Part shown: piece after piece, positions 1-5,250 of the stretch
Position numbering within the stretch: the first letter of the stretch is position 1
Layout of the letters: the number at the start of each line of letters is the position of its first letter
Assembly (NCBI GenBank): GCA_019348305.1
Contig: JAHWJQ010000153.1
Span: 1 to 5,250, forward strand
Length of the DNA: 5,250 nucleotides
Direction of reading: 5' to 3'
Origin: Actinomycetota bacterium
Lineage (GTDB): Bacteria; Actinomycetota; Acidimicrobiia; Acidimicrobiales; CADCTF01
The notes under the pieces: generated by a model
Database searches by the model: none
Told to the model about the DNA's origin: nothing
What the model saw: only the letters and a program-made list of their open reading frames with translations
Made by a program: the position numbers and the translations under genes

Positions 1-45
1 GGCCTGCGAAGCCGGTGGCGCTTCGTGCGCGTCCCCGATCAAAGA

Positions 46-72
46 CGCCTAACAGCCTGCGGCTGTTGGGCG
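46..72 (-). terminator. Perfectly paired hairpin, candidate terminator
   Basis: The left arm CGCCTAACAGCC (46-57) pairs with the right arm GGCTGTTGGGCG (61-72) around a TGC triloop, giving 12 pairs with one T-G wobble. Read on the minus strand it is followed by TCTTTGATC, a weak U-rich tail; read on the plus strand there is no T tract. It lies about 160 bases beyond the tRNA 3' end and could end a readthrough transcript from the right. It might also serve a plus-strand gene entering from the left edge. The structure is clear, but its role as a terminator is inference. Confidence 0.4.
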
Positions 73-154
73 AGTGCCTCGAGCTGTTGGGGGTGCCCCC
101 AGGGTGGTGCTGGCCGACCTGAACCGAGGCCCGTACAACTTGGCGTCGCCATTC

Positions 155-174
155 CTGTGACCATTCTGTGACCA
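155..174. repeat. Short direct repeat CTGTGACCA x2
   Basis: CTGTGACCA occurs at 155-163 and again at 166-174, a spacing of 11 bases, about one helical turn. Each copy is preceded by ATTC, with one extra C in the first. The repeat lies 61 bases beyond the tRNA 3' end. It could be a duplicated protein-binding site or chance slippage; nothing else in the window repeats it. Confidence 0.4.
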
Positions 175-234
175 GCCCCTCGTGCTCGACGTACTGGCCC
201 CAGCGCCGCAATCCCATCACCAGCACTTACTCAG

Positions 235-307
235 CGCGCTCGGAGGGATTCGAACCCCCAACCTTCTGATCCGTAGTCAGATGCTCTATCCGTTGAGCTA
301 CGAGCGC
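235..307 (-). tRNA. tRNA-Arg, anticodon ACG
   Basis: The minus strand folds into a complete 73-nt cloverleaf. The acceptor stem is GCGCTCG/CGAGCGC, the D stem GCTC/GAGC, the anticodon stem TCTGA/TCAGA with loop CTACGGA, and the T arm GGGGG-TTCGAAT-CCCTC. The discriminator base is G. The anticodon ACG identifies an arginine tRNA for CGN codons. A34 of this species is normally deaminated to inosine by TadA, so it should read CGU, CGC and CGA. The 3' CCA is not encoded (the next bases are CTG), so it must be added by nucleotidyltransferase. No convincing promoter hexamers are seen directly upstream (308-350). The cloverleaf is intact, with no sign of disruption by an integrated element. Confidence 0.97.
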
Positions 308-456
308 AGTTTGTTCAGTTGCGTTCTTCCTCCTGGGCCCCCACCTCGGCCGCCCACATGCCTGCACCGCCCACCCTTTGCCGACCACGCCGGCCAGAGC
401 AGCATCCGGCACGCAGCCCGGTCAGTCTAGGCGAAGCGCCCTCGGCGGGCGCCGGC
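308..456. other. Intergenic gap between regulator and tRNA
   Basis: No gene is supported here. Just beyond the regulator stop codon is a GC-rich hairpin (GCGCCC 436-441 with GGGCGC 447-452, five-base loop). It lacks a following U tract on the minus strand, so it is at best a weak terminator. A TAGACT hexamer on the minus strand (424-429) resembles a -10 box, but has no matching -35 and lies over 100 bases from the tRNA. Confidence 0.4.
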
Positions 457-753
457 TCACTCCGGCGGGCTGGGCCTCTTCAGAAGCGGCCCGAGCACGT
501 CGCCCACCTGAGCCCCCTGCTCGTAGGGGTGGCGGAGGGGCCGCTCCAGGTGCACCTCGTAGTAGTTGCGGGCGCCCAAGCGGTGCCTGGTGAGGTAGCC
601 GGCCTCGCACAGCTCGGACACGATCCGGTGCGCGGCGCGCTCGGTAATGCCGGCACAGACCGCAATGTCACGGAGCCGGAAGTTGGGCTCCCGGGAGAGG
701 CACAGCAACACCCGCGCGTGGTTCGTGAGGAATGTCCAACTGATGTCGCTCAG
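457..753 (-). CDS. Small winged-helix (MarR/ArsR-like) transcriptional regulator
   Basis: This is probably a DNA-binding regulator of about 98 residues, a single winged-helix domain with no separate ligand domain. Counting from the CTG at 751-753, residues 6-15 read WTFLTNHARV, the usual opening of a family common in Actinobacteria. Residues 27-52 form the helix-turn-helix, with LRDIAVCAGI as the support helix and TERAAHRIVSELCEAG as the recognition helix. Residues 53-68 (YLTRHRLGARNYYEVH) form the wing, and a short tail with PLRHP follows. The first standard start, GTG at 709-711, would remove the first 14 residues, including part of helix 1. Upstream of it the frame stays open to TAA at 775-777 but offers only CTG (753) or ATC (744) as starts, and neither has a good Shine-Dalgarno sequence. 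I chose CTG because it restores a full first helix. Three cysteines (18, 33, 49) are present; a redox role is only a possibility. Target genes are unknown. Confidence 0.8.
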   Translation of the reverse strand: MSDISWTFLTNHARVLLCLSREPNFRLRDIAVCAGITERAAHRIVSELCEAGYLTRHRLGARNYYEVHLERPLRHPYEQGAQVGDVLGPLLKRPSPPE

Positions 754-757
754 TGTA
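752..757 (-). promoter_or_regulatory. Possible -10 box upstream of the winged-helix gene
   Basis: TACACT on the minus strand matches the most conserved positions of a TAnnnT -10 element. A hexamer 17 bases upstream (TAGTAA) is only a weak -35. Transcription would begin about seven bases downstream, near the ATC codon at 742-744, giving an almost leaderless message. It overlaps the CTG candidate start, so promoter and CTG start cannot both be right for the same transcript. It rests on one hexamer. Confidence 0.25.
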
Positions 758-817
758 GCGGCACTGGCTCGGGTTTACTACCTCTTCGCGACTAGAACCT
801 CAGTTCATATGCCCTGT

Positions 818-1012
818 TCAGGCGTCAGGAGGCTCGCCGGCGACGGCATCGGCATCCTCGGCGGTCGGGTCACCCTCGCCGATGATGACGTCGGCCTGGT
901 CGGCCGCCACCTCCGGCGACACGGCTGAGCCGTACGTGGCCTTCTGCCCGCCGGCCTCCTTGCTGCCCGAGTCGGCGGTGCCGTGGTCGCCCTTGCTCAC
1001 GTTGGTCGGCAT
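818..1012 (-). CDS. Small acidic, probably disordered protein (64 aa), function unknown
   Basis: I do not recognise this protein. The ATG at 1010-1012 is preceded by GGAGG with eight bases between, the best ribosome binding site in the window, which is the main argument that it is real. The product has 8 Asp and 5 Glu against 3 Lys and no Arg, so a net charge near -10. It has no cysteine, a single aromatic residue (Tyr27), and is rich in Ala, Gly, Asp and Pro. It has no signal peptide or membrane segment, and only residues 35-44 (VAADQADVII) might fold. This composition predicts a soluble, intrinsically disordered protein. The gene starts 38 bases after the epimerase-like gene on the same strand and may share its transcript. 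Role not inferable; a stress-related or binding-peptide function would be speculation. Confidence 0.62.
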   Translation of the reverse strand: MPTNVSKGDHGTADSGSKEAGGQKATYGSAVSPEVAADQADVIIGEGDPTAEDADAVAGEPPDA

Positions 1013-1020
1013 CGAAGAAA

Positions 1021-1025
1021 CCTCC
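1021..1025 (-). promoter_or_regulatory. Shine-Dalgarno site of the small acidic protein gene
   Basis: GGAGG on the minus strand lies eight bases upstream of the ATG at 1012. It is the only strong canonical Shine-Dalgarno sequence before any gene in this window, and it decides both the reality and the start of the 64-codon gene. It follows the epimerase-like stop codon by about 25 bases. Confidence 0.8.
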
Positions 1026-1050
1026 GTCTAGAAGTCTGGAACGAACCGCC

Positions 1051-2109
1051 TCATGCTGCCCCCCGCTCTGCGGCGATGGCCCGCAGCGCAGCCCGGGTCT
1101 CGGCCGACGCGCCCCGCCACGGTTCGAGGGGAGGCGTGTCGACGCCGGCGCCCTGGCGGAGCCCATCGAGCAGCTCGAGCAGCGCCTCGCCGGCGGAACG
1201 GCGGGGGGTCCAGCCGAGCTCGACCCGGGCCCGGGTCGTGTCGAGGATGGGAACCTGCAGCGCGAGGTCGACCCACCCCGCCGGCGTCGGCTGCAGCCCC
1301 ACCCGCCAGCTCAGCGCCGCCGCAGCCCGAAGTACCCCGGCGGGCACGGGCACGGGGCGGGCCGACAGCAGCTGAGCCAGGGTGTCAGGGTCGAGGACGG
1401 GATCGGCGGCGATGTTGAAGGCCCCCCGCACGGTGCCCAGGGCAGCGAGCCGGTAGGCCTCTGCCACGTCGTCGGTGTGCACGGCTTGGAACCGCAACCC
1501 CGGAGTCCGGGGCACCAGCGGGATGAACGCCGGGCGCAGCACCTGGACGGGTAGCAGCGAGCCCAGAAAGAGCCGCCGCACGCCCGATCCCGCCTCACCT
1601 TTGAAGATGAGCGCCTTGCGGAGCCGTACCACCCGCACCTCGCGATGCCGTGCTTCGAGCCGGTCGAGCTGGCGCTCGGTCGCTGCTTTGTGGCGGCTGT
1701 AGAACGAACTGGCGATGCCGTCGGTGGGCCACGACTCGTCCACCGGCCGGTCCTTGGGACCAGGCGAATAGGCGCCCACTGATGAGGCGTACACCAGCGA
1801 AGGCACGCCGGCCTCGACGACCGCGTCGAACAGCCGCTGGCTCCCGCCGACGTTGGTCGAGTGCAGCCCCGCCAGGTCGTGGGACGGTTGGATCACCCAC
1901 GCCAGGTGGATGACCACGTCGGCGCCCCTGAAGACGCTGGCCAGGTCGGCGGTGCGGATGTCGGCCGGCGACCACTCCAGCTTGGGGAGGGCGAACTCCG
2001 GGCGCCGGCGGGCCACCCCGACGAGCGACTTCACCGCAGGGTCGGCGTCGAGCGCCCGCAGGACGCTCGTGCCCACGTTGCCCGAGCCGCCCACCACCAC
2101 GATGCGCAT
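1051..2109 (-). CDS. NAD(P)-dependent epimerase/dehydratase, extended SDR family
   Basis: This is a 352-residue cytosolic oxidoreductase or epimerase of the extended short-chain dehydrogenase class. The N-terminal Rossmann fold opens with MRIVVVGGSGNVG, giving GxxGxxG at Gly7, Gly10 and Gly13. Other landmarks are the D-I segment at 50-51, VVIHLAW at 65-71, and the catalytic triad: Ser110 in YASSVGAY, Tyr137 and Lys141 in YSRHK. Later, HTDDVAEAY (211-219) and FNIAADP (231-237) are typical of GalE-like relatives. The C-terminal part (about 160-315) would bind the substrate. The family uses NAD(P) to oxidise or epimerise nucleotide sugars or related alcohols, but the substrate cannot be read from the sequence. 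Start: ATG at 2107-2109, placing the glycine motif at the usual position; no good Shine-Dalgarno is visible. It lies 30 bases after the second STAS gene, so it may be cotranscribed with the signalling genes, with no obvious functional link. Confidence 0.94.
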   Translation of the reverse strand: MRIVVVGGSGNVGTSVLRALDADPAVKSLVGVARRRPEFALPKLEWSPADIRTADLASVFRGADVVIHLAWVIQPSHDLAGLHSTNVGGSQRLFDAVVEAGVPSLVYASSVGAYSPGPKDRPVDESWPTDGIASSFYSRHKAATERQLDRLEARHREVRVVRLRKALIFKGEAGSGVRRLFLGSLLPVQVLRPAFIPLVPRTPGLRFQAVHTDDVAEAYRLAALGTVRGAFNIAADPVLDPDTLAQLLSARPVPVPAGVLRAAAALSWRVGLQPTPAGWVDLALQVPILDTTRARVELGWTPRRSAGEALLELLDGLRQGAGVDTPPLEPWRGASAETRAALRAIAAERGAA

Positions 2110-2139
2110 GCCAGGGCACTACCCCGCCCCGGCCCCGGG

Positions 2140-2565
2140 CTAAGCCGGAGGTTCGTACGGCGGGAGCTCCACGATGTCGATGACCTGGTCGATCCCGCTT
2201 ATCGAAAAGAGGCGCTGGAGCGACGGGCGGGGTGCGGCCACGGTGAGGCGCCCTCCGGCCTCTCGCATCCGCCTGGTCATCGTCACCAGTGACCCGAGCC
2301 CGCGGGAGTCGATGAAGCGCAGCTGGGAGAGGTCCAGGCACACATCGGTCACTCCTTCGGCGGCGAGCGATTCGACGAAGCTCACCAGGCGGGGCGCCGT
2401 GTACACGTCGAGCTCGCCGGTGGGCCGCACCATCCGCAGCCCCGACGACGTCTTGGCCGAGGAGATGCCGAAATCGTCGTGCTCATCCGCCTGCCCGCTC
2501 ATGTCGAGCGCGACGTTACCCCCGGTCTTCCGCGACCGGGCGGCCGGGTCGTGGGGCAGGCTCAT
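2140..2565 (-). CDS. STAS-domain anti-anti-sigma factor with N-terminal extension
   Basis: This is a SpoIIAA/RsbV-type protein of 141 residues. The STAS domain covers about residues 32-134. RPTGELDVYTAP (47-58) is the usual first strand and loop. VCLDLSQLRFIDSRGLGSLV (75-94) holds the phosphorylation loop, with Ser87 after Asp86. RLFSISGIDQVIDI (118-131) is the typical end. In the family, the unphosphorylated form binds an anti-sigma kinase and frees its sigma factor; phosphorylation of the serine blocks this. The residue after Ser87 is Arg88 rather than the common Ser or Thr. The ATG overlaps the stop of the GGDEF-EAL gene as ATGA (2562-2565), implying translational coupling. This start gives about 31 residues before the domain, polar and probably unstructured. 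An internal ATG (Met22) is a possible later start. Neither has a strong Shine-Dalgarno. No kinase or sigma gene is next to it. Confidence 0.93.
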   Translation of the reverse strand: MSLPHDPAARSRKTGGNVALDMSGQADEHDDFGISSAKTSSGLRMVRPTGELDVYTAPRLVSFVESLAAEGVTDVCLDLSQLRFIDSRGLGSLVTMTRRMREAGGRLTVAAPRPSLQRLFSISGIDQVIDIVELPPYEPPA

Positions 2566-4904
2566 GACGCCGAAGCGGCCGCCGGCAGCAGGGCGAACTC
2601 ACCCCGGCGGCGGGCCGCAGCCTGATTGGCGAGCAGATGGCTGGCCGCCTCCACCGGCAGCGGCCGGGCGAACCAGAACCCCTGACCGAGATCGCACTGC
2701 AGCGCCCGCAGCTCCTCCAGCTCCTCGTCGAGCTCGATCCCCTCGGCAATCGTCTGGAGGTGCAGGATGCGGCCCAGCTCCACGATCATGCGCACGATCC
2801 CGGTTTTTTGGGGCTCGCTGCGCACCCCGTGCACGAACGAGCGGTCGATCTTCAAGATGTCGATGGGGAAGCTGCACAGGTAGCTCATCGACGAATAGCC
2901 GGTGCCAAAGTCGTCGATGGCCAGGCGCACGCCCAGCGACTTGAGCTCGTGGAGTCGGGCCACCATCGCCTCGGCATCGCTCATCACTGCCGACTCGGTG
3001 ATCTCGAGGACGACCCGGTGCGGCTCGATCCCCGTGGTGGCGAGGATGCGGGCGACCTCGGGCACGAGCCCGTCGTCTTGGAGCTGGCGGGCAGACAGGT
3101 TCACGCTCATCGTCTCAGGACCCTCGCCATCGAACTCGAGGTCCCACAGCACGGCCTGGCGGCAGGCCTGCTCGAGCACCCACGCGCCGAGCGGCACGAT
3201 GAGCCCGGTGTCCTCGGCCACCGGTATGAAGACGCCGGGGGGGACCATCCCCCTGCCGTGGGAGTCCCACCTGACGAGCGCCTCCATGCCAGAAAGGCAT
3301 CCCGTGGTGAGGTTGACGGTGGGCTGGTAGTGCAGGACGAACTCGGCCCGCTCGACGGCCCGGCGCAGGTCGGCCTCGAGGTCGAGGCGGTCGAGCATGG
3401 CCTTGTGCATGCTCGGCTTGAACAGCTCGCAGCGGTTGCGGCCGCGGCTCTTGGCCGTGTACATCGCCACATCGGCGTTGCGCAGGAGGTCGTCGGCGTC
3501 ACCGCTCGTCGTCTCGGCGATGGTGATGCCGATGCTGGCCGCGGCCAGCACCTCTTTTCCGTCGACGACGAAGGGGACCCGCAGGGCATCGAGGATCCGG
3601 CCCGCGACCACGGTCGCCCCACTGGCGCGCCGGAGGTCCTCGAGGAGGATGGCGAACTCATCACCACCCAGGCGGGCCGCGGTGTCCGAGGGCCTCAGCA
3701 TGCCCCGCAGCCGGTTGGCCACCGCTTGGAGCAAGGCGTCGCCGAAGGCATGACCGAGGCTGTCGTTGACGTTCTTGAAGCTGTCGATGTCGAGCAGCAC
3801 GACGGCCATCGGTCGCTGCTGGCGCCGCATCCGGGCCAGGGCGTGTTCCAGCCGGTCACAGAACAGCGCCCGGTTGGCCAGCCCCGTCAGGGAGTCGTGG
3901 AACGCCTGGTACGCGAGTTGGTCCTCGAGCTCCTTTCGCTCGGTGATGTCCCTGGTGTTGAGGATCATGCCCCGCACCCGCGGGTCCTCCAGGCGGTCGC
4001 TGAGCGCCGTCTCGACGTGCCGGTAGCCACCGTCGGTGTGCCGCACCCGGCACTCGATGCGCTCCGAGCCGAGGCCCTGGGGCCGGCTCAGCGCAGCCGT
4101 GACGGCGTCCACGTCCTCGGGGTGCAACAGCGCCTGCAACTTGGTGCCCACCAGTTGGCCGGGCTCGTAGCCGAAGACCTGCTTCACCGAGGGGGTCTGG
4201 TAGAGGATCGTGCCACTGCCGTCCACGACGGTGATGACGTCGGAGGAGTTCTGGACGAGGGAGCGGAACCGCTCGTGATTGCTGACCTGGGACGCCGCCC
4301 ACTGGGCCCGGCTGCGGGCCCGGCCCACCTGGCGGAGCAGGAGCCACACGATCAGGCCTGAGACGAGCAGCACCAGGAGCGAGCCGAACTCGCCGCCGCG
4401 CTCGAGCCGGCGAGCCTCCGAACCGCTGGCATCGGCGGCGCGGGACAACTGGTCGAGCACCCGGTGCCCGCTAGGGGCCGCCCCGCCCTCGAGCGCGGCC
4501 GCGGCCAGAGCGGGCTCACCCACCTCCACCATGGCCAAGGTGGCGTCCGCGGAACGGCGGAACTCGCGGACGTCGTGGCGTAGCTCCCCCAGCCTGCGCT
4601 CCACCGGGAACGCCCGCCGCAGCCTGGCGAAGGTGGTGTCGAAGTCGGCGCGACTGCGGCGGACCTCGGACAACAGCTCCCGCGTCGCTGACTGCTGGCC
4701 CACTGCTTGGCCGACCTGGGCGAACTGCTCCTGGGTGAGGCCTTCGAGTTGGACGAGCAGGACCTCAGCCTGCCGGCCCTGGTTGGCCCGTGATCGCAGC
4801 GCCCCCACCCCGACGATGGCACCGACGACGACGAGCAGGACGGCCACCGGCGCCAGTTGTCGGAGCACCCGGAGATGCGCGCGTTCACCAGGCGATTCAG
4901 CCAC
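2562..4904 (-). CDS. Membrane PAS-GGDEF-EAL cyclic-di-GMP synthase/phosphodiesterase
   Basis: This 780-residue protein is predicted to make and degrade cyclic-di-GMP at the membrane. Hydrophobic segments at about 17-36 and 174-190 enclose an extracytoplasmic, mostly helical region (37-173) that probably senses a signal; I recognise no named sensor family. A PAS domain with PAC tail follows (about 211-323), ending in DITERKELEDQL, the usual linker. The GGDEF domain (about 330-495) has LDIDSFKNVND and intact GGDEF at 413-417. RPSD (404-407), exactly five residues before it, is the product-inhibition I-site. The EAL domain (about 505-755) has Glu541 in EAL, Asn602, Glu634 in ExTE, Asp664-Asp665 in DDFGTGYSS, Lys685, Glu721 and Gln741. 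These match the metal and catalytic residues of active enzymes. Both activities therefore look possible; which one dominates cannot be told. The start is GTG at 4902-4904, with no clear Shine-Dalgarno but a sensible distance to the first membrane segment. It lies 40 bases after one STAS gene and overlaps the next by four. Confidence 0.96.
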   Translation of the reverse strand: MAESPGERAHLRVLRQLAPVAVLLVVVGAIVGVGALRSRANQGRQAEVLLVQLEGLTQEQFAQVGQAVGQQSATRELLSEVRRSRADFDTTFARLRRAFPVERRLGELRHDVREFRRSADATLAMVEVGEPALAAAALEGGAAPSGHRVLDQLSRAADASGSEARRLERGGEFGSLLVLLVSGLIVWLLLRQVGRARSRAQWAASQVSNHERFRSLVQNSSDVITVVDGSGTILYQTPSVKQVFGYEPGQLVGTKLQALLHPEDVDAVTAALSRPQGLGSERIECRVRHTDGGYRHVETALSDRLEDPRVRGMILNTRDITERKELEDQLAYQAFHDSLTGLANRALFCDRLEHALARMRRQQRPMAVVLLDIDSFKNVNDSLGHAFGDALLQAVANRLRGMLRPSDTAARLGGDEFAILLEDLRRASGATVVAGRILDALRVPFVVDGKEVLAAASIGITIAETTSGDADDLLRNADVAMYTAKSRGRNRCELFKPSMHKAMLDRLDLEADLRRAVERAEFVLHYQPTVNLTTGCLSGMEALVRWDSHGRGMVPPGVFIPVAEDTGLIVPLGAWVLEQACRQAVLWDLEFDGEGPETMSVNLSARQLQDDGLVPEVARILATTGIEPHRVVLEITESAVMSDAEAMVARLHELKSLGVRLAIDDFGTGYSSMSYLCSFPIDILKIDRSFVHGVRSEPQKTGIVRMIVELGRILHLQTIAEGIELDEELEELRALQCDLGQGFWFARPLPVEAASHLLANQAAARRRGEFALLPAAASAS

Positions 4905-4944
4905 AGGGGGCTGTATCGGGACCCCGCCCCAGGAACTGAAGGGC

Positions 4945-5250
4945 CTAGCGGATGGTCAGGACGCGATCCAGCCCGGAAATGTCGAAAATGCGCCTGGCGG
5001 GCGGTGGGGGCGAGGCGATGACGAGCTGCGCGCCGGCGTCGCGCAGCTGCTTGTGGGCACTCACCAGCACGCTCAGCCCGGAGGAGTCGATGAACTCGAG
5101 GCCGCTGAGGTCGAGCACCACCTCGGCGCAACCAGCACTGGCGGCCTGCGACAGCCACGCCTCGAGCTCGGGAGCCGAAGCGGCGTCGACCTCACCGAAC
5201 ACGGCCAGGCGCGTCACGGAGCCGTTGCCGCACGCTTCGATCCGCAAGTC
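4945..5250 (-). CDS. STAS-domain anti-anti-sigma factor, 5' end at or beyond the window edge
   Basis: About 101 codons are visible, ending in TAG at 4945-4947. Counting from a possible TTG start at 5245-5247, AVFGEVDAASAP (15-26) and VVLDLSGLEFIDSSGLSVLV (43-62) are classic SpoIIAA/RsbV signatures. Ser55 after Asp54 is the expected phosphorylation site, followed by a second Ser and Gly. RRIFDISGLDRVLTI (85-99) is the usual last helix and strand. The frame stays open through the edge (the codon before TTG is GAC), and family members usually begin a few residues before this LRIE strand. The true start is therefore probably just outside, with TTG less likely. In the known mechanism it would release a sigma factor by binding an anti-sigma kinase. 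It is clearly related to the second STAS protein of this cluster, but has no N-terminal extension in the visible part and the canonical DSSG loop. It would be the first visible gene of the transcript. Confidence 0.94.
   Translation of the reverse strand, partial: DLRIEACGNGSVTRLAVFGEVDAASAPELEAWLSQAASAGCAEVVLDLSGLEFIDSSGLSVLVSAHKQLRDAGAQLVIASPPPPARRIFDISGLDRVLTIR

Larger units (their letters stand above)
1..234. other. Tract beyond the tRNA 3' end with no confident gene
   Basis: No reading frame here gives a recognisable protein with a clear start. Three things are visible: a strong hairpin at 46-72, a smaller hairpin (TGGGG/CCCCA, 88-101), and an 11-base-spaced direct repeat CTGTGACCA at 155-163 and 166-174. 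On the plus strand, third-position GC is very high in one frame from about 52 to 100, then in another frame from about 98 to the TGA at 158-160. This is what a frameshifted 3' end of a gene would look like, but I do not recognise the product. On the minus strand a frame is open from 226 to the edge; it has no ribosome binding site and no family signature. I found no second copy of the tRNA 3' sequence here that would mark an integration site. Confidence 0.4.

Noticed and set aside
1..226. Minus-strand frame open from GTG 226 to the left edge
   Set aside because: It begins nine bases after the tRNA, lacks a Shine-Dalgarno sequence, shows no family motif, and an open stretch of about 75 codons is common in GC-rich DNA.
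182..430. Plus-strand frame reading GGIRTPNLLIRSQMLYPLSYER
   Set aside because: This peptide comes from translating the antisense of the tRNA-Arg gene, a familiar artefact.
795..820. GAAC/GTTC inverted repeat (795-806) and repeated GTTCA (803-807, 816-820) as an operator for the winged-helix regulator
   Set aside because: The arms are only four or five bases with no supporting promoter or second site, too weak to claim.
1028..1054. Eight-codon frame MRRFVPDF starting in an ATGA overlap with the epimerase-like stop and ending just before the GGAGG site
   Set aside because: The layout would suit translational coupling, but it is very short, has no binding site of its own, and such overlaps arise easily by chance.
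2637..4361. A 574-codon plus-strand frame opposite the GGDEF-EAL gene
   Set aside because: It is the mirror of a GC-rich gene whose opposite frame happens to lack stops. Its His/Val/Leu/Gly-rich product shows no domain, while the minus strand has complete catalytic motifs.
4905..4944. GGGGC/GCCCC pairing (4907-4911 with 4926-4930) just before the GTG of the GGDEF-EAL gene, as a possible translational switch or riboswitch
   Set aside because: It is only five base pairs with a 14-base loop, and there is no room for a c-di-GMP aptamer in 40 bases. In GC-rich DNA this is expected by chance.

Overview
The window is GC-rich bacterial DNA. Its codons strongly prefer G or C at the third position, GTG/TTG-type starts occur, and the proteins resemble actinobacterial families: a short winged-helix regulator with a W-T-F-L-T-N-H opening, SpoIIAA-like STAS proteins, and an extended SDR. 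This points to a high-GC Gram-positive actinobacterium. A finer placement, for example Acidimicrobiia, would be a guess. All genes I can support lie on the minus strand, so the biological order runs from the right edge to the left.

Right to centre (5250 to 2140) is a compact signalling block. It begins with an anti-anti-sigma (STAS) protein whose start lies at or just beyond the window edge. Forty bases later comes a 780-residue membrane protein with a predicted extracytoplasmic helical sensor, a PAS domain, a GGDEF domain and an EAL domain. Its reading frame ends in an ATGA overlap with a second STAS protein. Both cyclic-di-GMP active sites keep their catalytic residues, and the GGDEF domain has the RxxD inhibitory site. 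No anti-sigma kinase, PP2C phosphatase or sigma factor is visible, so the partners of the STAS proteins must be encoded elsewhere.

Centre (2109 to 818): 30 bases after the second STAS gene is an extended short-chain dehydrogenase/NAD-dependent epimerase-like protein. After it comes a 64-codon gene for a very acidic, probably disordered protein with an excellent Shine-Dalgarno sequence. Spacing allows one transcript from the first STAS gene to the acidic protein, but the functional link of the last two genes to the signalling block is unclear.

Left (753 to 1): a winged-helix regulator of about 98 residues follows. Its conserved N-terminus lies upstream of any ATG, GTG or TTG, which suggests a CTG or other rare start. 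Next is an intact tRNA-Arg(ACG) without an encoded CCA. The last 234 bases hold no gene I can call with confidence. They contain a 12-bp hairpin, a short direct repeat, and coding-like composition that switches frame, possibly the decayed 3' end of a plus-strand gene.

Most of the window is ordinary. The part most worth following is the STAS / GGDEF-EAL / STAS arrangement, which may couple cyclic-di-GMP turnover to sigma-factor partner switching.
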